From contig JAITKK010000125.1 in NCBI GenBank assembly GCA_031278475.1, forward strand, positions 1 to 35,727: a stretch of DNA of 35,727 nt. The letters are read 5' to 3'. The notes under the pieces were generated by a model. The model saw nothing but the letters and a program-made list of their open reading frames with translations, had not been told where the DNA came from and ran no database searches. The position numbers were made by a program, and so were the translations under genes. This stretch comes from Deltaproteobacteria bacterium (lineage in GTDB: Bacteria; Desulfobacterota; Desulfarculia; Adiutricales; Adiutricaceae). Each line of letters starts with the position of its first letter. The first letter of the stretch is position 1. Positions 10,260 through 18,952 of this stretch are shown piece after piece.

Positions 10260-10350
10260 AGCCCACGGTTCCGAATACCGAATACGCCCGCCCTTGGCCC
10301 GAGGCCCTGCCTAAGCCCTGGGCCAGGCCCCTGGCCTAGCCCCTGGCAAG

Positions 10351-10392
10351 GCCGTCGGCCTGGGTATTGTCCGGGCCGTCGGCCTGGGTATT
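10351..10392 (+). repeat. 18-bp direct repeat in the guaA leader
   Basis: GCCGTCGGCCTGGGTATT occurs at 10351-10368 and again at 10375-10392 (24-base period). Each copy, with the preceding G, contains the near-palindrome GGCCGTCGGCC. Confidence 0.85.
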
Positions 10393-10397
10393 TTCCT

Positions 10398-10451
10398 GGC
10401 CATGGCGGCCGCCATGGCCCGGCCGCCCCCCCGCCGCGGGATCCCCCGCGG
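10398..10451 (+). promoter_or_regulatory. 22-bp perfect palindrome and GC hairpin in the guaA leader
   Basis: A perfect 22-bp palindrome (half-site GGCCATGGCGG) spans 10398-10419. It is followed by a hairpin CCGCGGG-ATCC-CCCGCGG at 10434-10451. Both lie between the predicted promoter and the guaA start. I see no match to the purine riboswitch core. They could be a protein-binding site, RNA structure or compositional chance. Confidence 0.5.
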
Positions 10452-10513
10452 CCCGCACGCCTCCCGAGATTCCAGAGCCTCCCACGCATAACATCAGGAT
10501 TGGACGACCCCAC

Positions 10514-12055
10514 ATGCCCGGACATGCGCTCATAATAGATTACGGCTCGCAGTTCACCCAGCTTATAGCCAGGAAGTCCAGGGCCCTCGGCTATTACGCG
10601 GAGATCATCCCGGCCGGGGCCCCTCTCGCCGGGCCCCTGTCCCAGGGGCCCGGCGCCCTGGTGCTCTCGGGCGGGCCCGCGAGCGTGGAGGAGCCCGGGG
10701 CCCCCGGGCTCGATCCCCTGATACTCGAGTCCGGGCTCCCGATCCTCGGCATCTGCTACGGCATGCAGCTGCTCGGGAAGGCCATGGGCGGGAGGCTCTC
10801 GAGGGAGGCCCACGGCGAGTACGGCCCTGCCGAGCTCTTCCCGGTCATGGACACCCCGCTTTTCGGGAAAAAGGACGGCGACGGTAGCCTCAGGGTATGG
10901 ATGTCCCACGGGGACAGGGTGGAGGCCATGCCCTCAGGCTTCGAGCTGACGGCAAGGACAAGGGACCTGCCCTGCGCGGCCATGTCGGATTTCAAAAGGA
11001 AGATACACTGCCTGCAGTTCCACCCGGAGGTGCACCACACCGAGGGCGGCGAGCTCATGCTCAAGGGCTTCTACGAGGATGCCGGGATGCCTTCGGGCTG
11101 GAGGATGTCCTCTTTCGCGAAGGAGGCTGTCGAGGGGATAAGGAAGACAGTTGGCGACGGGAAGGTGCTTCTGGGCCTTTCCGGGGGCGTCGACTCAACC
11201 GTCGCGGCCGTGCTCCTGCACCGGGCCGTGGGACGGCAGCTGCACTGCGTCTTCGTGGACAACGGCCTTTTGCGGGGCGGCGAGTGCCTGGAGGTGTCCG
11301 AGGCCCTGAGGTCCGCCTTCCCGGATCTCAACCTCATAGTGCGGGACGCCGCGGATAGCTTCCTTGAGGCCCTGAGGGGCGTGAGCGATCCGGAGGCCAA
11401 GAGGAAGGCCATCGGCAAACGGTTCATAGAGGTATTCGGGGAGGAGGCAGCGAAGCTTGGGAAGGTTGACTTCCTGGCCCAGGGCACCCTCTACCCGGAC
11501 GTGATAGAGTCCGTGTCGCCCCAAGGGCCCTCGGCGCTCATCAAGAGCCACCACAACGTGGGCGGGCTCCCGGACAGCCTGCCATTCACCCTCATAGAGC
11601 CCCTGAGATACCTATTCAAAGACGAGGTACGCAAGCTCGGCTCGGAGCTCGGCGTGCCCGAGGCCCTTCTGTGGCGCCATCCCTTCCCCGGGCCAGGGCT
11701 CGCCATACGCATAATCGGGCCCGTGGATTCCTTCGGCCTCGGGCTCTTGCGCAAGGCCGACGCCATAGTCCTGGGCGAGCTGGAGGCCGCGGGCCTCCAG
11801 CGCGAGGTATGGCAGGCATTCGCGGTGCTTCTCCCGGTGCATTCCGTGGGCGTGATGGGCGACGGCCGCAGCTACGGCAGGGTGGTCGCCATCCGCGCGG
11901 TCACCAGCGTCGACGCCATGACGGCGGACTGGGCGAGGCTCCCGCCCGAGCTCCTGGGGAGGCTATCCTCCAGGATAATAAACGAGGTGCCCGGGGTCAA
12001 CCGGGTGCTCTACGACATATCCCCAAAGCCACCCAGCACTATAGAGTGGGAATAA
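10514..12055 (+). CDS. guaA: GMP synthase (glutamine-hydrolysing)
   Basis: Converts XMP to GMP using ATP and glutamine-derived ammonia. The 513-residue protein has the class I amidotransferase domain with nucleophile C81 (GICYGMQLL) and His170/Glu172 (FHPEV), then an ATP-pyrophosphatase domain with the PP-loop SGGVDS at 223-228, and the GMP synthase C-terminal dimerisation domain ending in the family signature for this enzyme (NRVLYDISPKPPSTIEWE). E. coli GuaA is 525 residues. The frame stays open upstream to 10367, but ATG 10514 gives the family N-terminus (HALIIDYGSQFTQLIAR), so the earlier codons are leader. pyrG follows after nine bases, with its ribosome site overlapping the guaA stop. 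Confidence 0.97.
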   Translation: MPGHALIIDYGSQFTQLIARKSRALGYYAEIIPAGAPLAGPLSQGPGALVLSGGPASVEEPGAPGLDPLILESGLPILGICYGMQLLGKAMGGRLSREAHGEYGPAELFPVMDTPLFGKKDGDGSLRVWMSHGDRVEAMPSGFELTARTRDLPCAAMSDFKRKIHCLQFHPEVHHTEGGELMLKGFYEDAGMPSGWRMSSFAKEAVEGIRKTVGDGKVLLGLSGGVDSTVAAVLLHRAVGRQLHCVFVDNGLLRGGECLEVSEALRSAFPDLNLIVRDAADSFLEALRGVSDPEAKRKAIGKRFIEVFGEEAAKLGKVDFLAQGTLYPDVIESVSPQGPSALIKSHHNVGGLPDSLPFTLIEPLRYLFKDEVRKLGSELGVPEALLWRHPFPGPGLAIRIIGPVDSFGLGLLRKADAIVLGELEAAGLQREVWQAFAVLLPVHSVGVMGDGRSYGRVVAIRAVTSVDAMTADWARLPPELLGRLSSRIINEVPGVNRVLYDISPKPPSTIEWE

Positions 12056-12064
12056 GGTGCCCCC

Positions 12065-14206
12065 ATGCAGAACCCGCAAGACCACGAGCAACACCTGATA
12101 CGCCAGCAGGTGAGGACCATCGAGGAGATCAACCAGCTAGCCATAGACAGCTCCAAGACCAAGTTCATATTCGTGACCGGCGGCGTCATATCGTCCTTAG
12201 GCAAGGGCGTCGCGGGCGCCTCTCTGGGGGCCCTGCTCAAGGCCAAGGGCTACTCGGTCTCCATGCAGAAGCTCGACCCCTACCTCAACACGGACGCTGG
12301 CACCATGAACCCGCTCCAGCACGGCGAGGTGTTCGTGACCGACGACGGGGCCGAGACGGACATGGACCTCGGGCACTACGAGCGCTTCCTGGACCAGCAC
12401 CTGCCGGAGAACTCCTGCTTCACCTCGGGCTACATATACTCCGCGGTGATAAAGAAGGAGCGCTCCGGAAGGCACTACCGGGGCCAGACAATCCAGATAG
12501 TCCCGCACATAACCAACGAGATAAAGCACTACATCCTAAGGCAGACCTACGGGAAGGCCCCGGACATAGTGATAGTCGAGATAGGCGGTACCGTGGGCGA
12601 CATAGAGGGCCTGCCCTTCTGCGAGGCGGTCCACGAGCTCAGGCAGCAGCTGCCGCCCGAGCGGTCGCTCTCCGTGCACCTCACCTACGTGCCCTACCTC
12701 GAGTCCTCGGGCGAGACCAAGACCAAGCCCACCCAGCACAGCGTGAAGGAGCTAAGGGCCGTGGGCCTGCAGCCGGACATCATCATATGCCGCTGCAAGG
12801 TGGAGATAAGCCCGGACTCCAAGAGAAAGATAGCACGCTCCTGCGGCATCGGCCCCGACGCGGTGTTCACCTCCCCCGACGTCAAATCCATCTACGAGCT
12901 CCCGGAGATACTCCACAAGCAGCGCCTTGTGGACACGGTCTCCAAGCTCCTGGACCTCAGAAACGACACCGAGCCCGACATGGCCCCCTTGGAGAACTTC
13001 ACGAGGACCCTTTCGAGGCTGGGCTCGCCCCAGGACGAGGAGGAGGCCCAGCGCGACACCATAAACATCCTGATCGTAGGCAAATACGTGAGCCAGGACC
13101 GGGAAAAGGGCGAGAGGGCCGCCCATGACCTGACAGAGGCAAGGCCCGGCCAAGACGGCCAAGGGAAGCCCAGCCAGGACATCCTGGAGAGGCTCGACTG
13201 CGAGATATACCGGGAGAGCTACAAGAGCGTCCACGAGGCGCTGTGCCACGCCGGGGTCGCGCTCAACAAGAGGGTGGAGGTCTCCTACATTGAGTCAGAC
13301 GAGATAAAGGGCCACAACACAGAAAGGCTCCTCTCCGGCTACGACGGGGTGCTGATCCCCGGCGGCTTCGACTTCAGGGGGACGGACGAGCTAATAATGG
13401 CCATAGGCCACGCCCGCCGCACAAAGCTCCCGTTTTTCGGGATCTGTTTCGGGCTGCAGCTTGCGGTCATCGAGTACGCGAGGGGGGTCCTGGGCATGGA
13501 GGGGGCAACCTCCGAGGAGTTCTTCCCAACGAGCCGGGACAGCGGGGACAACGTCATCTACCTCATGGAGCGCTGGTTCGAGTACCACACGGGCGACATC
13601 GAGACCCGCGGGCCCAGCACCCCCAAGGGCGGCACCATGCGCCTCGGGCTCAAGCCCTGCCTGCTAATCCCAGGGAGCAAGGCGTACGACGCCTACAGGA
13701 ACACCTACGACGAAGGCAACAAACGCCCGGAGGCCGCCTACCACTACCCCGAGGTGCCCTTGCGGGAGAGCCACCTGCAGTACAGGTCCCTTCAGGATCT
13801 CGCGGCCATCAACGAGGAAAACCTCGAAGAGGTGGAGGCCTACGTGAAAGGCCAGAACCTCATGACCGTATACGAGAGGCACAGGCACCGCTTCGAGATA
13901 AACCCTGCCTTCCACAAACGCCTCACTGACCCGTCGCTTGGCAAGGGCGACCACCTCGTGATAAGCGGAGAGGCGCCCAAGTTCAGAAAGCCAGGGGCCG
14001 AGATGCCGCCCCACATAGTCGAGATAATGGAGCTTAAGAACCACCCCTGGTTTTTGGGCTGCCAGTTCCACCCGGAGTTTTTGTCAAGGCCGCTTAGGCC
14101 GCACCCCCTGTTTTTGGGTTTCATAGGGGCCGCAATCGAGTTTCACGAAAAATCAAGGCCCAGGGGGCTTCTGGAGTACGCCTTCAAGCTGATGGGGAAA
14201 AAATAA
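12065..14206 (+). CDS. pyrG: CTP synthase with insertions in the amidotransferase half
   Basis: Makes CTP from UTP, ATP and glutamine. The synthetase domain is standard, with GGVISSLGKG at residues 39-48 after an unusual ~30-residue N-terminal extension. The amidotransferase domain keeps nucleophile C461 (GICFGLQL) and His669/Glu671 (QFHPEF). At 713 residues it is about 170 longer than E. coli PyrG (545). Two insertions are visible by comparison with the family: about residues 343-383, between GKYV and YKSVHEAL, and about 545-601, between the usual KAYDAY and VYERHRHRFE blocks. The oxyanion region reads GGFDFRG where GGFGxRG is usual. AAGGTG precedes ATG 12065 by five bases. It is co-transcribed with guaA, pairing the two glutamine-dependent nucleotide synthases. 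Confidence 0.95.
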   Translation: MQNPQDHEQHLIRQQVRTIEEINQLAIDSSKTKFIFVTGGVISSLGKGVAGASLGALLKAKGYSVSMQKLDPYLNTDAGTMNPLQHGEVFVTDDGAETDMDLGHYERFLDQHLPENSCFTSGYIYSAVIKKERSGRHYRGQTIQIVPHITNEIKHYILRQTYGKAPDIVIVEIGGTVGDIEGLPFCEAVHELRQQLPPERSLSVHLTYVPYLESSGETKTKPTQHSVKELRAVGLQPDIIICRCKVEISPDSKRKIARSCGIGPDAVFTSPDVKSIYELPEILHKQRLVDTVSKLLDLRNDTEPDMAPLENFTRTLSRLGSPQDEEEAQRDTINILIVGKYVSQDREKGERAAHDLTEARPGQDGQGKPSQDILERLDCEIYRESYKSVHEALCHAGVALNKRVEVSYIESDEIKGHNTERLLSGYDGVLIPGGFDFRGTDELIMAIGHARRTKLPFFGICFGLQLAVIEYARGVLGMEGATSEEFFPTSRDSGDNVIYLMERWFEYHTGDIETRGPSTPKGGTMRLGLKPCLLIPGSKAYDAYRNTYDEGNKRPEAAYHYPEVPLRESHLQYRSLQDLAAINEENLEEVEAYVKGQNLMTVYERHRHRFEINPAFHKRLTDPSLGKGDHLVISGEAPKFRKPGAEMPPHIVEIMELKNHPWFLGCQFHPEFLSRPLRPHPLFLGFIGAAIEFHEKSRPRGLLEYAFKLMGKK

Positions 14207-14295
14207 GGGAAATTATCCAATAAGGGGAAAGCGGTTGGATTCTCTTGCGTCCCATAGGGCCATCGGCGTAAAAAGTTTCCGCATTGGGACTTACG

Positions 14296-14323
14296 TAAGG
14301 CCCTAAGCCTTATCCCCTTTTTT
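14296..14323 (+). terminator. Candidate terminator after pyrG
   Basis: TAAGGC (14296-14301) pairs with GCCTTA (14307-14312) around CCTAA, followed by TCCCC and six T (14318-14323). It overlaps the stop codon of the convergent gene on the minus strand. The stem is short, so confidence is moderate. Confidence 0.4.
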
Positions 14324-14708
14324 GCGGATTTTTCTTGGCTTTAGGGATTATTACTCCGTCTTTTTCCAAAACTTCCAGGTTTTCGGCCAATACCTGCTGG
14401 GTAATATTTTCAAAGCCTTTTAATAATTCCAACATCATGTTTTCGATCTTGGCGATGTTCATGGTTCTGTTGGGGTCTGAGAGTTCCCTGCGGAACTTGG
14501 ACCGATGCTCCAGGATAAGCCGTGTGACCTCGTTTAAATGCGAAAATGGCAAAGGACCGTTGTATTGCGAAAGCAATTTGATCATCTCTCGCTTAAAGTC
14601 CTCCAAATCCATAGACTCCACAGACTCCTTGGACTCCCCATCTTTTGCGGGTGATTTGGAATTTTCAGAAATATTTGCGTTGTCAATGGATCCTTCCTTT
14701 TTTTTCAT
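14310..14708 (-). CDS. Small unknown charged protein
   Basis: Not recognised. The 132-residue product has no signal peptide. Residues 1-35 are polar and low-complexity (Lys, Ser, Glu, Asp); residues ~36-120 look helical and amphipathic; the end is basic. GAGGGA precedes the ATG at a plausible distance, and a TATAAT lies about 70 bases upstream, which supports it as a real gene. It is AT-rich like the secreted-protein genes upstream and unlike pyrG, so it is the first gene of the AT-rich island. A DNA- or protein-binding role would be guesswork. Confidence 0.65.
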   Translation of the reverse strand: MKKKEGSIDNANISENSKSPAKDGESKESVESMDLEDFKREMIKLLSQYNGPLPFSHLNEVTRLILEHRSKFRRELSDPNRTMNIAKIENMMLELLKGFENITQQVLAENLEVLEKDGVIIPKAKKNPQKRG

Positions 14709-14778
14709 GGGTATCCCTCTAACTCACCAAAACCTAAAAGATTAAGCAAAAATTAAAAAAAAAAGCCCGGAAGGTCGT

Positions 14779-14784
14779 ATTATA
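14779..14784 (-). promoter_or_regulatory. -10 box upstream of the 14310-14708 gene
   Basis: A perfect TATAAT on the minus strand just beyond the stop codon of the neighbouring gene. No convincing -35 is found. A run of ten T (minus strand) follows in the leader, after CCGGGC, so this stretch could also act as terminator for the upstream secreted-protein gene. Confidence 0.4.
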
Positions 14785-14787
14785 GGC

Positions 14788-15387
14788 CTAATTAGCTGCC
14801 TTCCACGGCACGCTATCAGTGTCCCTCATTGCTCGCAGGAAAACAGGGTTTTTGGTGAAGGCATCGGCAACCGAGACGTTTTCCCCATTTACCTGGACCT
14901 TTGCGTTACTGCACATCGGGCCACTGAGCTCGTTGATTACTAGATTGCAGGTTACCTTTAAGGTTATTGCTGTTTTCCTAGGATCCACTACTTGGAACCC
15001 TGACAGTAACCCGCCGTAAATGAGGGATACGTAGCGGTCTTTAGTGAGGCCGAACCTTGTCGCATTGGAAGGGAATATCCTTACATGGATCCCTTCGTCC
15101 TTTCCGATTTCGATAGCCGCTTTGATCAAGTCGTATATGGTTATCACCGGTAAATCCTCGGCGTTGCCTACCCCACTGGGATAAACCGGACTATCCATCA
15201 TGTAAGACTCAATCTGGGAAAATGCGATGGAATCGTCTTTGGCCTTGGGATTTGGTTTTGGGGGTTGGGGTGCGCCTGTTTTGGGAACTATCCCTCGGCC
15301 GCTTTCAGCAACTTGGGCAAACAGAGGCCCTGGAAGACATATCAGAAAAAAGAGGCAAATTGATAATACCGAAATGCGTGTTCTCAT
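14788..15387 (-). CDS. Secreted protein, short form of the island family
   Basis: Unknown family. The 199-residue product starts with a classic signal peptide (positive MRTR, hydrophobic core, probable cleavage after LFA at residue 24). A proline-rich linker follows (30-50), then a domain with LIKAAIEI at 87-94, a strand ending GFQVVD at 130-135, and cysteines C147 and C159. The end reads VNGENVSVADAF then FLRAM. It aligns along its length with the 15732-16325 product, and its C-terminal ~120 residues align with the ~298-residue proteins upstream. AAGGA precedes the ATG. The cysteine pair suggests a periplasmic or extracellular disulfide. No catalytic motif is visible. Confidence 0.8.
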   Translation of the reverse strand: MRTRISVLSICLFFLICLPGPLFAQVAESGRGIVPKTGAPQPPKPNPKAKDDSIAFSQIESYMMDSPVYPSGVGNAEDLPVITIYDLIKAAIEIGKDEGIHVRIFPSNATRFGLTKDRYVSLIYGGLLSGFQVVDPRKTAITLKVTCNLVINELSGPMCSNAKVQVNGENVSVADAFTKNPVFLRAMRDTDSVPWKAAN

Positions 15388-15731
15388 GGCCTAATCCTTT
15401 TAGACAAATGTTTGGGCTTCCTAACTTACCCAAGTACCATTGCTTATCCTTATAATTACGCACAATTACAAAGGAAATTGCGTTCTCCCATTTATATTTC
15501 CTTTTTCCCAATGCGTGGGGCTTATCAAATCGTTGAATCGTATGAAATTTAATTTCCTAAGATTTCAAAGGCAGTCCCGAAAGAATTAGGCTCTGAAAAG
15601 CCTTACGTTTTATTTTCAAGTATGACCAAGTGCTTTCAAAGGCAGGCCCACAAATAGGTATGTCAAAGTGTGGAAATATTAGAGGTTGCGGGAAAGTAGC
15701 ATGGGAAAACCCATTGAAAAATGCCATAAGT
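15388..15731. other. AT-rich intergenic region in the island
   Basis: No convincing gene. It contains the upstream region of the 14788-15387 gene; TATAAG at 15449-15454 (minus strand) is a possible -10. Short open frames lack ribosome sites and family resemblance. Confidence 0.5.
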
Positions 15732-16325
15732 CTAATCATCGCTTTCCCGTATGGCCCTCAGGAAAAGCGAGTTGTGACTATATGCATCATTTATGCCAAC
15801 GCTTTTCCCGTTTTCCTCGATATTGATGTGTTCGCATAGCTTGTCTTCGTCAAAGTTATCGCCCTTTTCAATCACGCAAGACACGGAAAATGTCACAGGA
15901 TTGGATTCAATCGTAGGATCGATTAGCTTAAATCCAATGGCATGATCGTTTTGAATAAGAGAGATGCGCAAATTTTCACCAGACAAAAAGAAATTAGTGG
16001 CGTTCTCTGGGTATACCAAAAGATTTATCCCATTGTCTTTTTGAATCTCGATTGCCGCTTTAATTAGATCCAAAAGCGTGATTTTAGACAAATCCGGATT
16101 CAACCCAATCGGTTTAATCGGGACATCCATCAACTTACTATCAATATCTGCCAACGCTATCGAGTCATCGGAAAACTTTAGTGCGGCATGTTCACGTGGC
16201 TTACGTAGTTCCTTTTTAGGTACGACAGCATGGGTATCCTCAGACACTTGGGCATACAGGTACCCACTAAGGCACAAAGCCGCCAACAAGACGCTCATCG
16301 TTAATATCTTAATGAACCCAAACAT
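15732..16325 (-). CDS. Secreted protein, short form of the island family (paralog)
   Basis: Unknown family; paralog of the 14788-15387 gene. With the start at 16325 the product is 197 residues and LIKAAIEI falls at residue 87, exactly as in the paralog. The frame is open to an earlier ATG at 16391, but that adds 22 polar residues before the signal sequence, so I prefer 16325. The signal peptide is followed by probable cleavage near LYA (residue 25). Cysteines are C150 and C164, and the motif EENGKSVGI lies at 170-178. The two short forms share DDSIA in the linker. Upstream AGG is at a plausible distance. Confidence 0.78.
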   Translation of the reverse strand: MFGFIKILTMSVLLAALCLSGYLYAQVSEDTHAVVPKKELRKPREHAALKFSDDSIALADIDSKLMDVPIKPIGLNPDLSKITLLDLIKAAIEIQKDNGINLLVYPENATNFFLSGENLRISLIQNDHAIGFKLIDPTIESNPVTFSVSCVIEKGDNFDEDKLCEHINIEENGKSVGINDAYSHNSLFLRAIRESDD

Positions 16326-16550
16326 TCTTTCATACCTAAATTTGGTCGGGTGCCTATACAGGAGATGGTTGTGCCTGTAGGTTTGGTTCACCGTTGGGTT
16401 ATGTCGGTTGTCAAACTTGTAAAACTGCAGATACCATCCTTTCTAAAACCATACGACAAAAGAACCACTTAATAAAAAAATTTCACTAAAATATTCTAAT
16501 GCGAATTATGATAATCCAAATGCTTAAATTTTGGATAACAGCAAAGATTA

Positions 16551-17447
16551 TCAATCAACTTGATTCCATGTAAGCGTACCATATAAACTGATTGCCGTCA
16601 ATATAATTTTGTTGGATTTCATTGCGGTGTCTATTGGAATCTTTTTGCCATTTTCTTTAATTTGCGGTTTTATGCAGTTTGAGCCGTGTATATCTGGTGG
16701 TCCGACTTCACAGGTAAACTCAAACAAGACCTCGCCTTTATCCTTTTCTTGGCCCGGTTGTAATTTAACAACCTTGAAACCTTGTAACGGATCATTTGTG
16801 ACAACCAAAATATAAATACCGGCCTCATAAGCTAGCTCATAAAAAGTATCATTATTATATAGTCTTGAAGCCGTATTAAAGTTTGAGTATAAATACATCG
16901 CACTCTTTAACAGCATTTTAGTGCTCAAAATGGGAGTATCTCGGTACTTCCTTCCGAAATCAATATTCAAAGGCAATACAAATCTGTAAAGCTCCGATAT
17001 ATCAATCGTGTTACGCTCTATATATAATTGCATGATATTGGTGGAAAACATAGGTAAAATGTGCCTCTCGGCCTTTATCAATGGTAAAACATCTTTTTTT
17101 TCCCCATTAATGGTTCCTGAGGCACTCCTAATCACAATTTGTTCCATTTCCTCTTCTGAAGAAGACAGGTATCCCATGCTATAAAACTTGGACTCTGGCC
17201 TTGACAGAGGATTGCTGAAAACAATATCACCATAATCAGTCTTGAGGGTTAAATTCTCAATTGTAATTGACAGATAAGCCGCACTTGCCGTGAATTCATA
17301 TTGGGTAACCCCTTTTGCAACCGGAAAGGAATTGCTTGGCCATATTAGTATGTAGTCATTTGCCCCTTGTGCCAATAGCATCCTTGGTGAACATAATGCC
17401 ATCAATGCGAATGCGAATGTTATTATGGTAAAGTTACATTTTTTCAT
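16551..17447 (-). CDS. Secreted protein, long form of the island family
   Basis: Unknown family. 298 residues with a signal peptide (cleavage probably after LLA, residue 26). Residues ~30-180 form a beta-rich domain found only in the long forms, including a conserved SGTINGEKKDV segment. The C-terminal ~120 residues are shared with the short forms: a predicted strand and turn ending GFKVVK, C246 and C258 twelve residues apart, then IKENGKKIPI and a terminal TW. AAAGG lies nine bases before the ATG, a spacing repeated in the two other long-form genes. The neighbours are paralogs on the same strand, separated by several hundred bases, so each probably has its own promoter. Confidence 0.8.
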   Translation of the reverse strand: MKKCNFTIITFAFALMALCSPRMLLAQGANDYILIWPSNSFPVAKGVTQYEFTASAAYLSITIENLTLKTDYGDIVFSNPLSRPESKFYSMGYLSSSEEEMEQIVIRSASGTINGEKKDVLPLIKAERHILPMFSTNIMQLYIERNTIDISELYRFVLPLNIDFGRKYRDTPILSTKMLLKSAMYLYSNFNTASRLYNNDTFYELAYEAGIYILVVTNDPLQGFKVVKLQPGQEKDKGEVLFEFTCEVGPPDIHGSNCIKPQIKENGKKIPIDTAMKSNKIILTAISLYGTLTWNQVD

Positions 17448-18055
17448 AACATTGAACCTTTCATTGTGAGTTATAATTCACTATTTCACAATATTATGCA
17501 AAATATATGCTTCAAACAAGTTTCGGTAATATTCAACGAAAATATTCATATTTAACCAAGATAACATATATAAAGCGATTGGTCAAGCCCCCGCCCCTTA
17601 GAACTGAGGCCTAAGTGAGCCTTTTGGAAATTTAGGATTGCCAGCACAAACTTTGACGTGAGACTAGGATGAATTTAACTCCTAAGGCTTTCCTTAATTT
17701 TCCGCTATACTCCTTTTATCCAAAAAATGTGAGTGGCCTACGGGATTATTCGTTATAAGTATCATGTTTGAAGAGATGTACGCCTAAAAGACTAAATAGA
17801 GCAATACTAAGGACATGTATCGCCATGAGGTATCCGCATTACTTTTTTAATGGCAATTATTTCTTACAATGGGCTAGCATCCTAGGCACGTATCTAAACA
17901 CTTGGGAGCAAGGCCATACCAAAAATTGAGGGAAACTATGTGAAAATATAACAAAAGTTTTCAGTATAATATATTTTAAAAGATGTTGTTATGAAAAAAA
18001 CAATGCTTATCATCCCGCAGGTCCCACTGGAGGTGATTCAGAAAGGCAATACTTA
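17448..18055. other. AT-rich intergenic region containing a duplicated block
   Basis: No gene on either strand that I trust. Positions 17574-17667 resemble 19085-19180: both contain GCGATT, then a C-rich run, then a form of CTTAGGACTGAGGCCTAA, TGAGCC, GGAAAT and CGTGAG. The block lies ~130 bases upstream of two paralogous long-form genes, so it was duplicated with them and may hold their control sites. A + strand TATAAT at 17965-17970 has no sensible downstream gene. Confidence 0.6.
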
Positions 18056-18952
18056 TCAAAACGCATTTCTCCATGTAGTTCCGCCAGCGGCTTCCTTCAA
18101 TGCCCTCAATATAACATTGTTGGATTTCATAGCAGTTGCTATGGGAACATCTTTTCCATTTTCCGTTATTTTGGGATTCGTGCAGACTGGCCCGTGTATT
18201 TCACTCGGTTCTATTGTACAGGTAAACCCAAATAATACCTCGGCTTTATCTTTATCTTCGTACGCCTTTATGTTTACAATTTTGAAACCTTCTGTCAAAC
18301 CATTGGTGATCAGCAAAAGATATACACCGTCTTCATTTACGTAAGGATAAAATACATCATTATTGTAAATTTTGGAAGTGTTACTAAAATTTGAGTACAC
18401 CTGCTGTGCGCTCGTTAGCAAGGTACTTATGCCAATTACTGGGGTATCTAGGTAAGCATCCCCAAAAAAAATAGGCCCATCTTCAAGAAACCTATCAAGT
18501 TCAAAGTATTCAACCGTTGCGATCTCTAAATTCATATTCTCTGGATCAGTAGCAATTATTGGGGTAACTTGTCTCTTGATTCTTATCATAGAATTGACAT
18601 TTTGTTTTTTCCCGTTAATTGTTCCGGTAGCATCCGCAATGAGCATACCATACATAATGTTTTTTGAACCAATGAAGCACTTTTTGATTTGGTTGTCCGC
18701 TTTATTTGACAGGGTACCATTGAAAACAAGGTCACCTTCAAAAGTCTTAATGGTCAAATCTTGCACTTCGACCGATAAGTTTAATCCACTTGCCGTAAAT
18801 TCGTATACAATCGTATCATCTCCGGTCTGAAACGAGCCACTTGACCATACGGTAATGTAACCAAAGTTCCCTTGAGCGAATACCGAACTGGTTAAACTGA
18901 AGGCCGTCAACGCTAATACGAATGCGATTGCTCTCAAATTCCATATTTTCAT
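18056..18952 (-). CDS. Secreted protein, long form of the island family (paralog)
   Basis: Unknown family; 298 residues, the same length as the 16551-17447 product and collinear with it. The signal peptide runs to about residue 26 (VFA). Shared features: YEFTASGLNL near residue 50, SGTINGKK-like ATGTINGKKQNV, the SKIYNNDVFY segment, GFKIV, C245 and C257, and TENGKDVPI. AAAGG lies nine bases before the ATG. Its closest relative here is the pseudogene upstream, which also shares its 5' flanking sequence. Role unknown; the cysteine pair and signal peptide place it outside the cytoplasm. Confidence 0.8.
   Translation of the reverse strand: MKIWNLRAIAFVLALTAFSLTSSVFAQGNFGYITVWSSGSFQTGDDTIVYEFTASGLNLSVEVQDLTIKTFEGDLVFNGTLSNKADNQIKKCFIGSKNIMYGMLIADATGTINGKKQNVNSMIRIKRQVTPIIATDPENMNLEIATVEYFELDRFLEDGPIFFGDAYLDTPVIGISTLLTSAQQVYSNFSNTSKIYNNDVFYPYVNEDGVYLLLITNGLTEGFKIVNIKAYEDKDKAEVLFGFTCTIEPSEIHGPVCTNPKITENGKDVPIATAMKSNNVILRALKEAAGGTTWRNAF

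Noticed and set aside
10254-10513. Purine riboswitch before guaA
   Set aside because: The conserved junction and loop bases of that class are not present.
11671-13128. Long + strand frame over guaA and pyrG
   Set aside because: An out-of-frame shadow of two genes with intact catalytic motifs.
17991-18344. 117-residue + strand frame with a TATAAT upstream
   Set aside because: Mostly antisense to the secreted-protein gene at 18056-18952 and lacks a ribosome site.
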